Positions 22,757-31,609 are shown, numbered from the stretch's first letter. The stretch is 42,087 nucleotides of DNA from Clostridia bacterium (GCA_017397845.1 JAFQHU010000017.1:1-42087); one strand, 5' to 3'. Made by a program: numbers and translations. The notes: generated by a model not told the origin, from the sequence alone.

Positions 22757-24067
22757 ATGAGTAAAATTTTAGTTGCAGGTGCCGGTCACGGCGGTTTGGT
22801 TGCCGCCATCCATTTGGCAAAAAACGGCTATGACATCACCGTAATCGAAAAATGCAACCCCGACACCGTCGGTCACGATTGGCACGATTGGCTGAGCTTG
22901 GATGCTTTCGACCGCTCAGGAATAGACCGTCCCGAAAAAAACACCTTTTCCGCCGGTATGCCCCAAGGCTTCCGCAACCCTAAAGCCACCGTAATGCTCC
23001 GTGTCCCCGTAGGTGAAGATTCAATCTGTATGGACAGAAAGCTGCTGATAGCCTATCTTATCTCTTTGGCGGAAAAAGCGGGTGTAAAGTTTATCTTTAA
23101 CACGGAAATACTCTCACCGGTAACAGAGGGTGCGAAGGTAAAGGGACTCAATCTCCGCGACAGCGAAAGAATATATGCTCTTTACGGCGACCTTGTAATC
23201 GATGCGGCGGGAATGTATTCCCCCGTCCGCCGGAACCTTCCCTCCCTTTGCGGGATCGAAAAAGAGTTAGAGGGTACGGGAGTTTTCCACGTTTACAGAG
23301 CCTATTTTAAAAATCTGACGGGCGAAAAAACCGACCCGCCGTATCTGATTAACCTATTTAACCGCAACATCCCCGGCATCGGTTGGACGGTTACCGATGA
23401 AAAATATGTTGACATCCTCATCGGCAAATTCGGCTCGGCAGGCTCCCTAACCGCAGACGAGGTAAACTCCTCTCTCGACGCTTTCAGAAAAGAGTTCCCT
23501 TTCATCGGTCAGGAAATTTTACGGGGAGGCACCTTCATCGACCTGCCCATAAAGCGCATGCTTCCCATGCTCGTGTGCGACGGCTATGCGGCTGTCGGTG
23601 ACAGTGCGGGTATGACCGTACCGCTGAACGGAAGCGGTATCGTGCTGAGCATGAACGCCGGTAAAATTTTGGCTGAAACGGTTATGAAAGCTGTCGGCAT
23701 ATACAACAAAAAGTCCCTTTGGCCCTATCAGTACGAATATTTCCATCACTATGCCAAAGACCTTATAATCATCGATAAGCTGAAGGATTTTTTCAATTAT
23801 GTCAAAGGAGAGCAGGTGGACTATCTCCTCGAAAAGGAAATCCTTACCCCGGAGCTTATTGCTGTGGCAGGCGGTGCACCGCTGACTTTTACACCTAAAC
23901 AAATCGGCCACATCTTAGCCGTCTGTCCTCCCCTTCTGAAGCTGATTCCCCCTCTCGTAAAAAATTTCCGCACCCTTCCGTTTATGGACTCGGTGTGCAG
24001 AAAGATGCCCGAAATTTACAGTGAAGAAGCGGTAAACGCTTGGGCAGAGAAATATAAGTCTCTTTAA
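22757..24067 (+). CDS. FAD-dependent oxidoreductase (geranylgeranyl-reductase-like group)
   Basis: A 436-residue flavoprotein. GAGHGGLVAA near the start (residues 7-16) is the dinucleotide-binding fold, followed by a conserved acidic end of strand 2 (TVIEK). DLVIDAAGMYSPVRR (about residues 148-162) and YAAVGDSAGMTVPLNGSGI (about 272-290) form the second FAD-contacting motif of the p-hydroxybenzoate-hydroxylase/geranylgeranyl-reductase fold. No membrane segment is obvious. Substrate is unknown; coupling to the MFS gene suggests oxidation or reduction of an imported compound, or lipid modification. A strong terminator follows. Confidence 0.8.
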   Translation: MSKILVAGAGHGGLVAAIHLAKNGYDITVIEKCNPDTVGHDWHDWLSLDAFDRSGIDRPEKNTFSAGMPQGFRNPKATVMLRVPVGEDSICMDRKLLIAYLISLAEKAGVKFIFNTEILSPVTEGAKVKGLNLRDSERIYALYGDLVIDAAGMYSPVRRNLPSLCGIEKELEGTGVFHVYRAYFKNLTGEKTDPPYLINLFNRNIPGIGWTVTDEKYVDILIGKFGSAGSLTADEVNSSLDAFRKEFPFIGQEILRGGTFIDLPIKRMLPMLVCDGYAAVGDSAGMTVPLNGSGIVLSMNAGKILAETVMKAVGIYNKKSLWPYQYEYFHHYAKDLIIIDKLKDFFNYVKGEQVDYLLEKEILTPELIAVAGGAPLTFTPKQIGHILAVCPPLLKLIPPLVKNFRTLPFMDSVCRKMPEIYSEEAVNAWAEKYKSL

Positions 24068-24070
24068 AAG

Positions 24071-24112
24071 CAACGTTTTTGCCGCCGAAACAAAAAATTC
24101 GGCGGCAAAACC
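24071..24112 (+). terminator. Terminator of the MFS-oxidoreductase operon
   Basis: TTTTGCCGCCGAA pairs with TTCGGCGGCAAAA around an A-rich 8-base loop, just after the stop codon. A T run is weak, but the stem is 13 bp. Confidence 0.75.
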
Positions 24113-24131
24113 AATTATTTTTAAAAATCAC

Positions 24132-24160
24132 TTGATTTTTTTATTATATTATTGTATAAT
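24132..24160 (+). promoter_or_regulatory. Promoter of tRNA-Ser
   Basis: TTGATT (24132-24137), a 17-base spacer and TATAAT (24155-24160), 13 bases before the tRNA. Confidence 0.8.
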
Positions 24161-24173
24161 AACCGAGTTGTAT

Positions 24174-24266
24174 GGAGAGTTGTCCGAGCTGGTCGAAGGA
24201 GCACGATTGGAAATCGTGTAAGTCGCTAAAACGGCTTCGAGGGTTCGAATCCCTTGCTCTCCGCCA
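24174..24266 (+). tRNA. tRNA-Ser (anticodon GGA)
   Basis: A 7-bp acceptor stem GGAGAGT / ..CTCTCC, an anticodon stem CACGA / TCGTG around TTGGAAA (anticodon GGA), a long class II variable arm (GTCGCTAAAACGGC) and a T-arm GGGTTCGAATCCC. CCA is encoded (24264-24266). It reads UCC/UCU serine codons. Confidence 0.95.
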
Positions 24267-24458
24267 AAAAATGATACCGATGCCCTTGTGGTGTCGGTAT
24301 TATTTTTTCGTTGAAATCAAAAGGAAGGGATTCGAACAAGGAGGGAGCGAAGCGGAAGAAAATGCTTCGGGGAAGCATTTTCGCCGACGGGGCAACGAAG
24401 CCGTCAGGCGAGGCGATAGCACGGCAGTGCGGGACAAAATCCCTTGCTCTCCGCCAAA
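24248..24458 (+). repeat. Direct duplication of the tRNA-Ser 3' end (offset 190 bp)
   Basis: The 21 bases 24248-24268 (end of T-arm, acceptor, CCA and AA) are repeated exactly at 24438-24458. Between them lie a terminator-like hairpin (ATACCGA / TGTCGGTAT, about 24275-24306), an inverted 13-base piece of the T-arm (24325-24337) and a perfect 11-bp hairpin with GGG loop (24358-24382). This is the pattern left by integration at a tRNA 3' end. Confidence 0.8.
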
Positions 24459-24460
24459 CG

Positions 24461-24493
24461 AAAATCCGTTCACGATAGTGGGCGGATTTTTTT
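24461..24493 (+). terminator. Terminator after the duplicated tRNA end
   Basis: AAATCCG pairs with CGGATTT and is followed by more Ts. It may be the original tRNA-Ser terminator, displaced by the insertion. The bases from here to about 24695 hold AT-rich promoter-like motifs but no gene. Confidence 0.7.
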
Positions 24494-24695
24494 CAATATT
24501 CATTGATACAGAACGTATTTTCAAATGAATAATAAATATTTTTTGACATGACTTTCAGCGTATTCAATAATAACAGGAAAGGATGCAAAATCAATGAAAA
24601 AATTTTTTCAATTGATAATATGATATAATAGAAATAAGAACCTTTTTCCACAGACTTTTTTTACTTTATAGAGCCGACAACCGTCACATTACCTA

Positions 24696-24723
24696 TTGAG
24701 TTTTTATTTTTTTGTGATATAAT
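24696..24723 (+). promoter_or_regulatory. Promoter of the thioester surface protein
   Basis: TTGAGT (24696-24701), a 16-base spacer and TATAAT (24718-24723), then AGGAGG at 24734-24739. Confidence 0.7.
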
Positions 24724-24747
24724 CTATTGGAACAGGAGGCATGCATT

Positions 24748-26871
24748 ATGAAAAAATTTTTCTCTTTTATGATAATTCTTGTTGTTTTGCTTACCTCAGC
24801 TATGCTTTGTGCTTGTGCGGCAGATGAATTTACCGCTGAACAGGTAACGGAAATGTTGGAGGAAATTGACACTCTTCAGCAAATGCAGGACAAAAGAAGC
24901 ACTTTTACCGCCAAAAACCATTATGACATAAACACCACAAACGCTTCTACCATCGCCAAGCATAAGGCTGCACGTGAAGGCTATGAAAGCTATGTGTCAG
25001 AAATGTTCGCCAAAAGAGAAGCGGCTAAGAACGCTTACGGCACACTGAGCGATGAACAGAAAGCCGGAATTGATCCTTTATTGGTAGCAAAGCTAAACGA
25101 TGAATTATCCACCGTTTTCCAAACAGGTGAATTTTCTGTCTCTCCCCGTGATGACGAATATTCCTTTGAAGCCGTCAGGGTCGGTACCGGCTTCGGATAT
25201 GAGGTCAGCAACCATATGGTTTCCGGCAGCATCCCCCAAACATTTATCTTGGTAGACACTTCTGACGGAGCCACAACCTGGACTCCGAGCGGTGAATATA
25301 TTTACGGTGAAAGCAATTATGAAGTGGTGTATTGCTGTGACAAGGAAACGGGTGTGGCATACGGCACCGACTACAGACGCATAAATTTGGAGGACAGCAA
25401 CTATTTCGATGCCTCTGAGGCACAGCACATCAGAGCGATTTTGGAAAATTCTTATCCTTTCGTTACAATGGATGAAATGAAAGACAGATTGAAGGCCACA
25501 GGATTGGAGGCAGAGTTTGTTGATACGCTGACCCGTGCAGATTTAATTGCCGCCGTTCAGATGGCTGTTTGGTCCTATGCCAATATCAACGATGCAGCAG
25601 CTGACGGACTCGAATATTTCGCATCGATAGATGTGCCTAAAAATACGGGCATCTATTTTAATCCTCTCCATGATTACACTAACGAAATATGGGATTGGTT
25701 ACCGGGAAAAAGACAAAGATCCTTTGATCACAAAGCAGCATACCGTGTCAACACATTGGCAGAGCATTTATACAAATTAAAAGCCGAGGAAGCCGAAAAC
25801 GACCAGTTGATTATTTCCGATTTGGAGGTCGTTAAAACCGAGCTTATCGATGAAAATAACGGCTTATATCATATCACAATGTACATATCGCTGAACGGCG
25901 GCGGAAACGAAAAGGATGAGCTTGAAATTCATACCGAAAGCTACAGCGAAAATGAAGACGGCAGCATAAATCTGACAGAAAAATCCGAATGTAAGGCAGA
26001 GCTCAACGGTGATGTTTATACCATTACCACCCACGCTAAAGACGGTGATATTATAGAAATCACCGTAGACGGCAAGCAGATGCTTTCAAAGGGTGCCTAT
26101 TTTTACGACAGCGGCAACCGTGAAGATTCACAGTCAATGGTAGGTATTTCTGAGGGTATGACATCGGTCAGAGCAAACAAAAAGACTCTTTTTATTGCTG
26201 AGCTTGCAAAGGTTCCCGTTCAGGATATAGAGCTTCGGGAAACCGAGCTTTCTCTTCAAGCCGGTGAAACAGTCCAGCTCGCTGTTACCGTTAAACCGGA
26301 GAATGCCACAAATAAAGAGCTTATATTCAGTTCAGATGACGAATCCGTTGCAACCGTTGATGAAAAAGGCAATATTGTCGCAGCGGGAGAAGGAACGGCC
26401 GTAATAACTGTTATCTCCGCGGACAACCCCTCCGTAAAAAAAGAGATAACCGTTACCGTAAAAGCGGTACCTGCAGAACCTGTTATTCCCGTTAAGCCTG
26501 ATGTTCCCCGAAAACACCACGTTTGTTTCGGCAAAACCGACGGCATCGGTTGGTACGAGGTTTCCGTAAACGGCGGCGACTTTTTCCCTCAGGGACCCAA
26601 CTCCACTCTCGAAGTTTACGAAGGATCAATACTTGTTGTCCGTGTTCAGGATTTGTGGATTGACGACGAGTTTGATTTTTATGTAAACGGGAAAAAGGTT
26701 CCCTTGGACCCCGCAAATACAATCACGGTTGTGGTTGACGGTTATATGCTCATCGGTGCCCTTTCCATGGATGTGGAGGTGCCCGATGTAGATGAAGCTC
26801 TTAATCTGTTCCAGATAATTATGAAGGCACTTAAAGATTTCTGGGATTGGTTTATAGGTTTATTCGAATAA
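24748..26871 (+). CDS. Secreted surface protein with thioester (TQXA-type) and Big_2 domains
   Basis: A 707-residue exported protein. The signal peptide ends in MLCAC at residues 19-23, where C23 could be a lipobox Cys or this could be an ordinary signal peptide. Residues about 130-340 look like a thioester adhesin domain: YCCD (C196/C197) and the VQMAVW segment (Q271) are the expected Cys-Gln partners, which can bond covalently to host or cell targets. A Big_2 Ig-like domain spans about 488-570 (VQDIELRETEL, SSDDESVATVDEKGNI, GTAVITV). An unrecognised beta domain follows (about 582-690). The end is an aromatic amphipathic helix, IIMKALKDFWDWFIGLFE, like the end of the giant protein at 31610. 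There is no LPXTG motif. Confidence 0.75.
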   Translation: MKKFFSFMIILVVLLTSAMLCACAADEFTAEQVTEMLEEIDTLQQMQDKRSTFTAKNHYDINTTNASTIAKHKAAREGYESYVSEMFAKREAAKNAYGTLSDEQKAGIDPLLVAKLNDELSTVFQTGEFSVSPRDDEYSFEAVRVGTGFGYEVSNHMVSGSIPQTFILVDTSDGATTWTPSGEYIYGESNYEVVYCCDKETGVAYGTDYRRINLEDSNYFDASEAQHIRAILENSYPFVTMDEMKDRLKATGLEAEFVDTLTRADLIAAVQMAVWSYANINDAAADGLEYFASIDVPKNTGIYFNPLHDYTNEIWDWLPGKRQRSFDHKAAYRVNTLAEHLYKLKAEEAENDQLIISDLEVVKTELIDENNGLYHITMYISLNGGGNEKDELEIHTESYSENEDGSINLTEKSECKAELNGDVYTITTHAKDGDIIEITVDGKQMLSKGAYFYDSGNREDSQSMVGISEGMTSVRANKKTLFIAELAKVPVQDIELRETELSLQAGETVQLAVTVKPENATNKELIFSSDDESVATVDEKGNIVAAGEGTAVITVISADNPSVKKEITVTVKAVPAEPVIPVKPDVPRKHHVCFGKTDGIGWYEVSVNGGDFFPQGPNSTLEVYEGSILVVRVQDLWIDDEFDFYVNGKKVPLDPANTITVVVDGYMLIGALSMDVEVPDVDEALNLFQIIMKALKDFWDWFIGLFE

Positions 26872-26942
26872 TTATCCGAGACAATGCGGCGACACATTAA
26901 ACATTGTCCCTTTCAACTGTCTTAAAATCAAAAAGTAAAACA

Positions 26943-26990
26943 AAAAACAGATATGTAAGCTTGAACGGATACATATCTGTTTTTACTTTT
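26943..26990. terminator. Bidirectional terminator between surface-protein and DUF4434 genes
   Basis: A perfect 15-bp stem (26943-26957 with 26970-26984), A-rich on one side and T-rich on the other, between converging genes. Confidence 0.85.
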
Positions 26991-27053
26991 TATTATGCTG
27001 TTAAAGGTTTAATTTTTCTTTTCTCAGAAAAAAGCTTTCCGGCTATCGGCGTT

Positions 27054-28409
27054 TCAGTTTACCGTTATTTTACCGGTGCTGTTTCCTGCGGCATCGACTG
27101 CCTCGACGGTATATACACTGTTTATATCTCCGTTTTCATCGGTAAAGCAATTTTCCTCTGTGCCGTAATATTTATCGATTCTGGCGAGGAATTCCCCGTC
27201 CTTTTCGAGTCGGTAATATGCGATACCCATATTATCTTTTGCTTCATCCCATGAAAGCTCCACACCGTTTTCGGTCTGCGTTTTATTCATATTTGCAGGA
27301 ATTTGAGGTGCTTCGGTTTCCGTCACATAACCGTTCTCCAAATAATCATAGTATGTATTGATAAAGGCAGGATTCACGTGTGAAGGACTGTAATAATGAT
27401 TGTACGAGAAGGTAATAATATTTTCTGCGTATTTTGATGCCACATCCATCTGGCGGGCGAAACGGTCAAAGGTAGCAGTAACATTGGATTTATGCTCCGT
27501 AATCTTCGGTGAAAGTATTCCGCCCAAGGTTTCAGTTGCGATGGCACCGTCGAAGTTTTCACAGTTTGCCCAAAGCTTTACGTCCGCATCACAGGTGTCA
27601 ACCGCAGCCTTATAAATTTTCCATGTCATTTCAAGGCTCTTTTCTTTCGTCCATTTGGCTCCTACGGCATCCTGAGGAGCGAAAATGTCTCCGTCTCTGA
27701 AATTAACCTTGCTGAAAAATCTCACATAATTACACAGTGTGACAACAGGTCCTGCGGCTATATATTCCGAATAAAAGGGACTCATAAGAAGAGGCATTGA
27801 TGCATCAACCTCATTGATTCTGTCGATTAAATGGTTTATACCCTTTATTATTCCGCCGAGACTAAGCTGACAAAGCAGACCGTTGCTTATTTCGGGCGTG
27901 AAATACCAACCGTAAAGGGTTTCCTTATATTCCTCGCCGTACTTATTATAAATATCCTCTGTCATATCCCCTGCCACACGGCAAACCTCCTGATACAGAG
28001 TGCCTAAACCTGCCTCATTCCAAAAATCGTCAAACATAGAAAGGCCCGCAAAAACCTTGATTCCCGCATCCTGACAAGCTTTCAGCGCAGGCTCAAGACA
28101 ATCGCCCATATACTCCGCATCCTTTAATGCGTCCACATCGGTTTTATAGTAAACACGCCAGGCTCCGCCGTCATTTTTGTAACCTTTGTCGGCCAAAGAC
28201 TGCAGAACAAGATATTCCACACCTGCTTCTTTCATGTTTTCAGCTTCCTCGGCCCATCTTTCGTCATCCCAGGAAGCGGTCATCCATGACTGAATAAAAG
28301 TGCCTGTGAATTCGGGCTTGCATTTTTGCTCTGTCTCTTCGCCGGCAAGGGGAAGCATCATCATAATAAATGCCATAACCGCCGAAATTATTTTCGTGAA
28401 TGTAAACAT
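27054..28409 (-). CDS. Secreted DUF4434 (glycosidase-like barrel) protein with a C-terminal Fn3-like domain
   Basis: A 451-residue protein with a signal peptide (about residues 1-23). Residues about 32-330 match the DUF4434 pattern: FTGTFIQSWMTASWDDERWAEEA, then YLVLQS, AGIKVFAGL and LYGWYFTPEI, where the Glu sits at a barrel strand end as in glycosidases. The last ~85 residues (ELSWDEAKDNMGIAYYRLEKDG ... YTVEAVDAAGNST) are an Fn3-like sandwich. It probably acts on an extracellular glycan; no substrate can be assigned. The start is set by AAGGAGG 10 bases upstream. Confidence 0.75.
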   Translation of the reverse strand: MFTFTKIISAVMAFIMMMLPLAGEETEQKCKPEFTGTFIQSWMTASWDDERWAEEAENMKEAGVEYLVLQSLADKGYKNDGGAWRVYYKTDVDALKDAEYMGDCLEPALKACQDAGIKVFAGLSMFDDFWNEAGLGTLYQEVCRVAGDMTEDIYNKYGEEYKETLYGWYFTPEISNGLLCQLSLGGIIKGINHLIDRINEVDASMPLLMSPFYSEYIAAGPVVTLCNYVRFFSKVNFRDGDIFAPQDAVGAKWTKEKSLEMTWKIYKAAVDTCDADVKLWANCENFDGAIATETLGGILSPKITEHKSNVTATFDRFARQMDVASKYAENIITFSYNHYYSPSHVNPAFINTYYDYLENGYVTETEAPQIPANMNKTQTENGVELSWDEAKDNMGIAYYRLEKDGEFLARIDKYYGTEENCFTDENGDINSVYTVEAVDAAGNSTGKITVN

Positions 28410-28436
28410 AATAATATTCCTCCTTAATTTTTATTA

Positions 28437-28465
28437 ATTGTATCATAAATGTTCTGACATTTCAA
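28437..28465 (-). promoter_or_regulatory. Promoter of the DUF4434 gene
   Basis: On the minus strand TTGAAA (28460-28465), a 17-base spacer and TACAAT (28437-28442). Confidence 0.75.
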
Positions 28466-28611
28466 CAAACAAAGAGAAAAAGCCAAGAATGGAAAAAAAG
28501 CACGTAAGCAAAAAAGGTCTCTTTTCGCTTATGCATAACACCCACTTTCTAATCCGGGATCAGGATACAGAAAATTGATAAAGTTAACTTAATATGATCC
28601 CCTTATATATT

Positions 28612-29055
28612 TTAATAATTCCCTTGTCCGAGCATCTGTAAAAAGCTTACTGTCCTGCCGTCCGTTTTACCCGAATAAAACTTATCAAGCACTCTTCCGA
28701 ACAGCTCATCGCCTGTGGCTATGTAAAACAGCGTCATGCTCGAACATAGCTTGAGATTATCGGGATAGCCCATAATTTCGAGAGCGTTATCCGACCCGCA
28801 ATCAATAAGAGCCTGACAAATTTCTCTGAACTTTTCGCCAAGATAAGCATCGTTATAATAAATTCTCGCTTCTTCAGCGTTTTCTATTCCGTACAGCTCT
28901 GATTTGGCACTGCTGCCCAGAATTTTTAACTGAGGGAAAATGTACCATATCCAATGGGACTGTTTTCTCCCGTTTTTTATTTCCTTAAGTGCTGTTTCGT
29001 AATTCAGTCTGTGTTCGCGGTAAAACCGCTCAATGTGATAATCCTTGCTTTGCAT
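28612..29055 (-). CDS. DUF1810 family protein
   Basis: A 147-residue soluble protein with the DUF1810 pattern: an N-terminal helix (YETALKEIKNGRKQSHWIWYIFPQL, about residues 18-42), then LGSSAKSELYGI and a helical C-terminus (LKLCSSMTLFYIATG). The family is conserved but has no established function that I know. It begins inside the 3' end of the SEDS-like gene (52-base overlap) with its own GAGGAGG ribosome binding site, so it is translated from the same message, as the last gene of the operon. Confidence 0.85.
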   Translation of the reverse strand: MQSKDYHIERFYREHRLNYETALKEIKNGRKQSHWIWYIFPQLKILGSSAKSELYGIENAEEARIYYNDAYLGEKFREICQALIDCGSDNALEIMGYPDNLKLCSSMTLFYIATGDELFGRVLDKFYSGKTDGRTVSFLQMLGQGNY

Positions 29056-30125
29056 TGTCCGTCCTCCTCATTATTTAAATATTCATATTCTTTTTCGTTC
29101 TCTTCCTCAAAGCCGTTACCGTCGGCAGCAAAAATCAGCCCAAGCAGAATTCCCATAACAAAATATCCCCAGCTTCCGTCACAGATAAAGGGCATAGTCA
29201 CATCAAGACCGCAGACAACGCCGGAATTGATAAATATCGAAGCAAAATAGCGCACAGAAAAAACTGCGGCGGCAAGCAGAATAAGAGGCTTCATTTTACT
29301 CTTATGCTCAAAAGCTTTCATAAAAATGCTTATGACAAAGACTGTAATAATCAAAAGCATCACCGTACCGATTACATAACCGTAAAATCCGAATATTCTG
29401 GCAAGATTATAATCAATGTTTCCGCCGGGAAATTTACTCATTATCTCCGCTTTACCGAAGGGCTTTACCGTTTCGGACAAAGTACGCAACATTTTTATAA
29501 TGCTGCTGCCCTCAAGAAATCTGATTTCCGCATAAGATACAACATTCGCTGCAGCTAAAGCCAAAAGAGCAAATAAGCTTCCGAAACTTAAGATAATATG
29601 TATGATTCTTACAGCTTTCTTTTTTATTTTGCCGAAAACATGAACGAACAGTAACAGTTGCATTGAAAGAGCTATAAAGCCTTCCGGCTCGTCATAAGTT
29701 CCCGTAACAAATACAGTGCCGAGGAAAAAATAAAGCAACGATGCGCCGATTGAATCTGTGCTTTTTTCGGTATAATACAGGGAAAGAAATATCAGAGCAA
29801 AAAAAGAGAAAAAATAATAAAAGCCGTAATCAACCATAAGCAAATGAAAAGGTCCTGAACGGCATCCGAGCACGGCCGTAAGTGCATATAACACCGTGTT
29901 AAAGGTCAGCATTTCCTTACTGAGATATCTGCCGACCTTATATGCCACAAAGATACATGCCGACAATACAGCAATTCTCAAAAGTATACTTACTGCCGAA
30001 GATCGTACTGCGTAATAAAACTTAACATCCATTACGGTGCACAGTATCTCACTGCATATCAAAGCAAACAAAAAACTGATAACAATAAATTTATTCTGAC
30101 TGTAAACCTTTTTAACTGTTTCCAT
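29004..30125 (-). CDS. Divergent FtsW/RodA/SpoVE (SEDS)-like membrane protein
   Basis: A 373-residue protein with about ten membrane helices. Its second half lines up by eye with SEDS glycan polymerases: NIDYNLARIFGFYGYVIG (about 236-253; D238 at the place of the catalytic Asp of SDFIFAVIGEELGFIG), then INSGVVCGLDVTMPFICDG (about 299-317) for the family INIGVVTG..LPFISYGG motif. In the first half EPEGF replaces QPDLGT and the GARRW/QPSE signature is not recognisable. It may be a specialised peptidoglycan or surface-glycan polymerase, or a non-catalytic homologue. Start 30125 is chosen because AGGAG lies 10 bases upstream; the ATG at 30134 is too close to it. It sits 56 bases after the BtpA gene. 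Confidence 0.6.
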   Translation of the reverse strand: METVKKVYSQNKFIVISFLFALICSEILCTVMDVKFYYAVRSSAVSILLRIAVLSACIFVAYKVGRYLSKEMLTFNTVLYALTAVLGCRSGPFHLLMVDYGFYYFFSFFALIFLSLYYTEKSTDSIGASLLYFFLGTVFVTGTYDEPEGFIALSMQLLLFVHVFGKIKKKAVRIIHIILSFGSLFALLALAAANVVSYAEIRFLEGSSIIKMLRTLSETVKPFGKAEIMSKFPGGNIDYNLARIFGFYGYVIGTVMLLIITVFVISIFMKAFEHKSKMKPLILLAAAVFSVRYFASIFINSGVVCGLDVTMPFICDGSWGYFVMGILLGLIFAADGNGFEEENEKEYEYLNNEEDGQCKARIITLSGFTANTD

Positions 30126-30181
30126 TTTCTTCATACTCCTCTCATAAAAAAACATACCTCTTAAGCCCTATGCGGATGATT

Positions 30182-30907
30182 TTACTGCATATTCTTTCTG
30201 TATACTTCAACCTTTTCCATAAAAGCTTTGACATATTCCTCACATACATCACCATAATCGCGGTGCCACTCTTTAAGCCAGCTGCCTATAATAACACCAT
30301 CCGCAAACTGTAACTTTTCACAGACATTATCCGCTGTGACTCCCGCCCCCGCAATCAGCGGAAACTCTCCAAGCACACGCCTGAATTCCGACAACTTTCC
30401 CGTAGGGCAATCCATACCTGTCCCCTCGCCCGTTGTTACCACTGCATCACATCTCATTTCAGCGAGAGCGGCATCCTCCTCTAATGTTCTGCAGCTTCTG
30501 ACAGGCTGATATTTGAATCTTAAGCCTCCTAAAACCTGATATTTTCTGTTTTTCATAAGGCTGATGAGCTCTTTGGCATACACGGAGTCTCTCATAGGAT
30601 CCAAATGTCCGCAGACAGAATCAATCTGCACAAAATCAGCATTATACTTTTCTGCAAGCTCAAAGGCTTTTTTATAGTCTCCGAGTATATTTACTCCGTA
30701 TAATTTATCAGGCATATTTTCGTTCAGGTATTTTAATGCCTGTTCGCAGTTACCGATGCTGCCGAAATAGTTTTCTACCAAAACAGCATCCACACCGTTT
30801 CTGTAATAAATTTCTGTTTCTTTAATCATTCTCGACAGCATATCTTCATCGGAAGAACCTCTCAAATGAAGCATTGCAATAATGGGTTTACTACTGAAAT
30901 CAAGCAT
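30182..30907 (-). CDS. BtpA/SgcQ family TIM-barrel protein
   Basis: A 241-residue soluble protein. IIAMLHLRGSS at the N-terminus, YYRNGVDAVLVENYFG (about residues 33-48), ADFVQIDSVCGH (about 90-101), CDAVVTTGEGTG (about 153-164) and FPLIAGAGVTADN (about 176-188) are the successive strand ends of the BtpA fold. In cyanobacteria BtpA is needed for photosystem I stability; in heterotrophs its role is unknown, and a sugar/aldolase-type activity has been suggested by fold. It lies 31 bases after the XRE gene, with a GGAGATG ribosome binding site. Confidence 0.85.
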   Translation of the reverse strand: MLDFSSKPIIAMLHLRGSSDEDMLSRMIKETEIYYRNGVDAVLVENYFGSIGNCEQALKYLNENMPDKLYGVNILGDYKKAFELAEKYNADFVQIDSVCGHLDPMRDSVYAKELISLMKNRKYQVLGGLRFKYQPVRSCRTLEEDAALAEMRCDAVVTTGEGTGMDCPTGKLSEFRRVLGEFPLIAGAGVTADNVCEKLQFADGVIIGSWLKEWHRDYGDVCEEYVKAFMEKVEVYRKNMQ

Positions 30908-30938
30908 TTTTTCATCTCCATTTTATTATTTTCTCATT

Positions 30939-31421
30939 TCACTCTTTTGTTTTTTTATTCTTTTTTGTAAGCTTCCGAAGCCAGGCACTCACAGAAACGG
31001 CACCCAAAACTGCAACAGACGGTGGAAATAAAGTGGCTCCGGCAACAGTAGCAGCGACAATCATCCACTCTTTAGAGACCTTTTCGCGGGTGGCAGAGCC
31101 GACAAGAATGCCCGGAACCATCAGGTTTGCTTTGTCTGCAAGCTCCTTTCTCATCTCTTCGCTATAGTTATCCGGATTGTCAATCAAAACATCCAAAAGT
31201 ATTTTCAGCATTTCTGTGTCTGTGGGACAGCTTTCAATTTCTGCATCCAATACACTTCTCATTGCAATATATTGAGTTTTATTCAGTTTGTTTCTGCCGT
31301 TTTCAATATTACTGATGGTCTGACGCGTAACTCCGATTCTTTCTCCGAATTCAGCCGCCGACCATCCCACTGTCCGACGAATCAAAAGCAAATTTTCCTG
31401 CATCCTCTTAATCTCTTCCAA
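30939..31421 (-). CDS. XRE-family regulator with a C-terminal membrane segment
   Basis: A 160-residue protein. The Cro/C1-type helix-turn-helix is at about residues 9-62 (WSAAEFGERIGVTRQTISNIENGRN). A middle helical region follows, and then a hydrophobic stretch VAATVAGATLFPPSVAVLGAVSV (about 122-146) before a Lys-rich tail, so it is probably membrane-tethered. The start is TTG 31421 behind GGAGATGA. It heads the operon XRE-BtpA-SEDS-DUF1810 and likely regulates it through the palindrome in its promoter. Confidence 0.8.
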   Translation of the reverse strand: MEEIKRMQENLLLIRRTVGWSAAEFGERIGVTRQTISNIENGRNKLNKTQYIAMRSVLDAEIESCPTDTEMLKILLDVLIDNPDNYSEEMRKELADKANLMVPGILVGSATREKVSKEWMIVAATVAGATLFPPSVAVLGAVSVSAWLRKLTKKNKKTKE

Positions 31422-31453
31422 AATATCATCTCCAAAACATTATATTCTTCGCT

Positions 31454-31489
31454 TGTTAATATTTTAACATATTGCAATTATTTTGTCAA
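31454..31489 (-). promoter_or_regulatory. Promoter and operator of the XRE operon
   Basis: On the minus strand TTGACA (31484-31489), a 17-base spacer and TAAAAT (31461-31466). A palindrome TGTTAA-TATT-TTAACA (31454-31469) covers the -10, as expected for autorepression. Confidence 0.75.
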
Positions 31490-31510
31490 TTGTTATTTTT
31501 ATTACATAAC

Positions 31511-31560
31511 AAAACAGATGTGTTTCGGTTGAAATCACCTTTAACACATCTGTTCTTTGT
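31511..31560. terminator. Terminator after the giant gene
   Basis: AACAGATGTGTT pairs with AACACATCTGTT across an 18-base loop. It separates the giant gene from the XRE operon promoter on the same strand. Confidence 0.75.
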
Positions 31561-31609
31561 TTTACTTTTTGATCTGTGCTTTAACGCAGCAGTTCCTTAT
31601 AAATTACCC

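Noticed and set aside
24172..24528. Open frame covering tRNA-Ser and the duplicated 3' end
   Set aside because: It overlaps a clear tRNA gene and terminators; coding is not credible.
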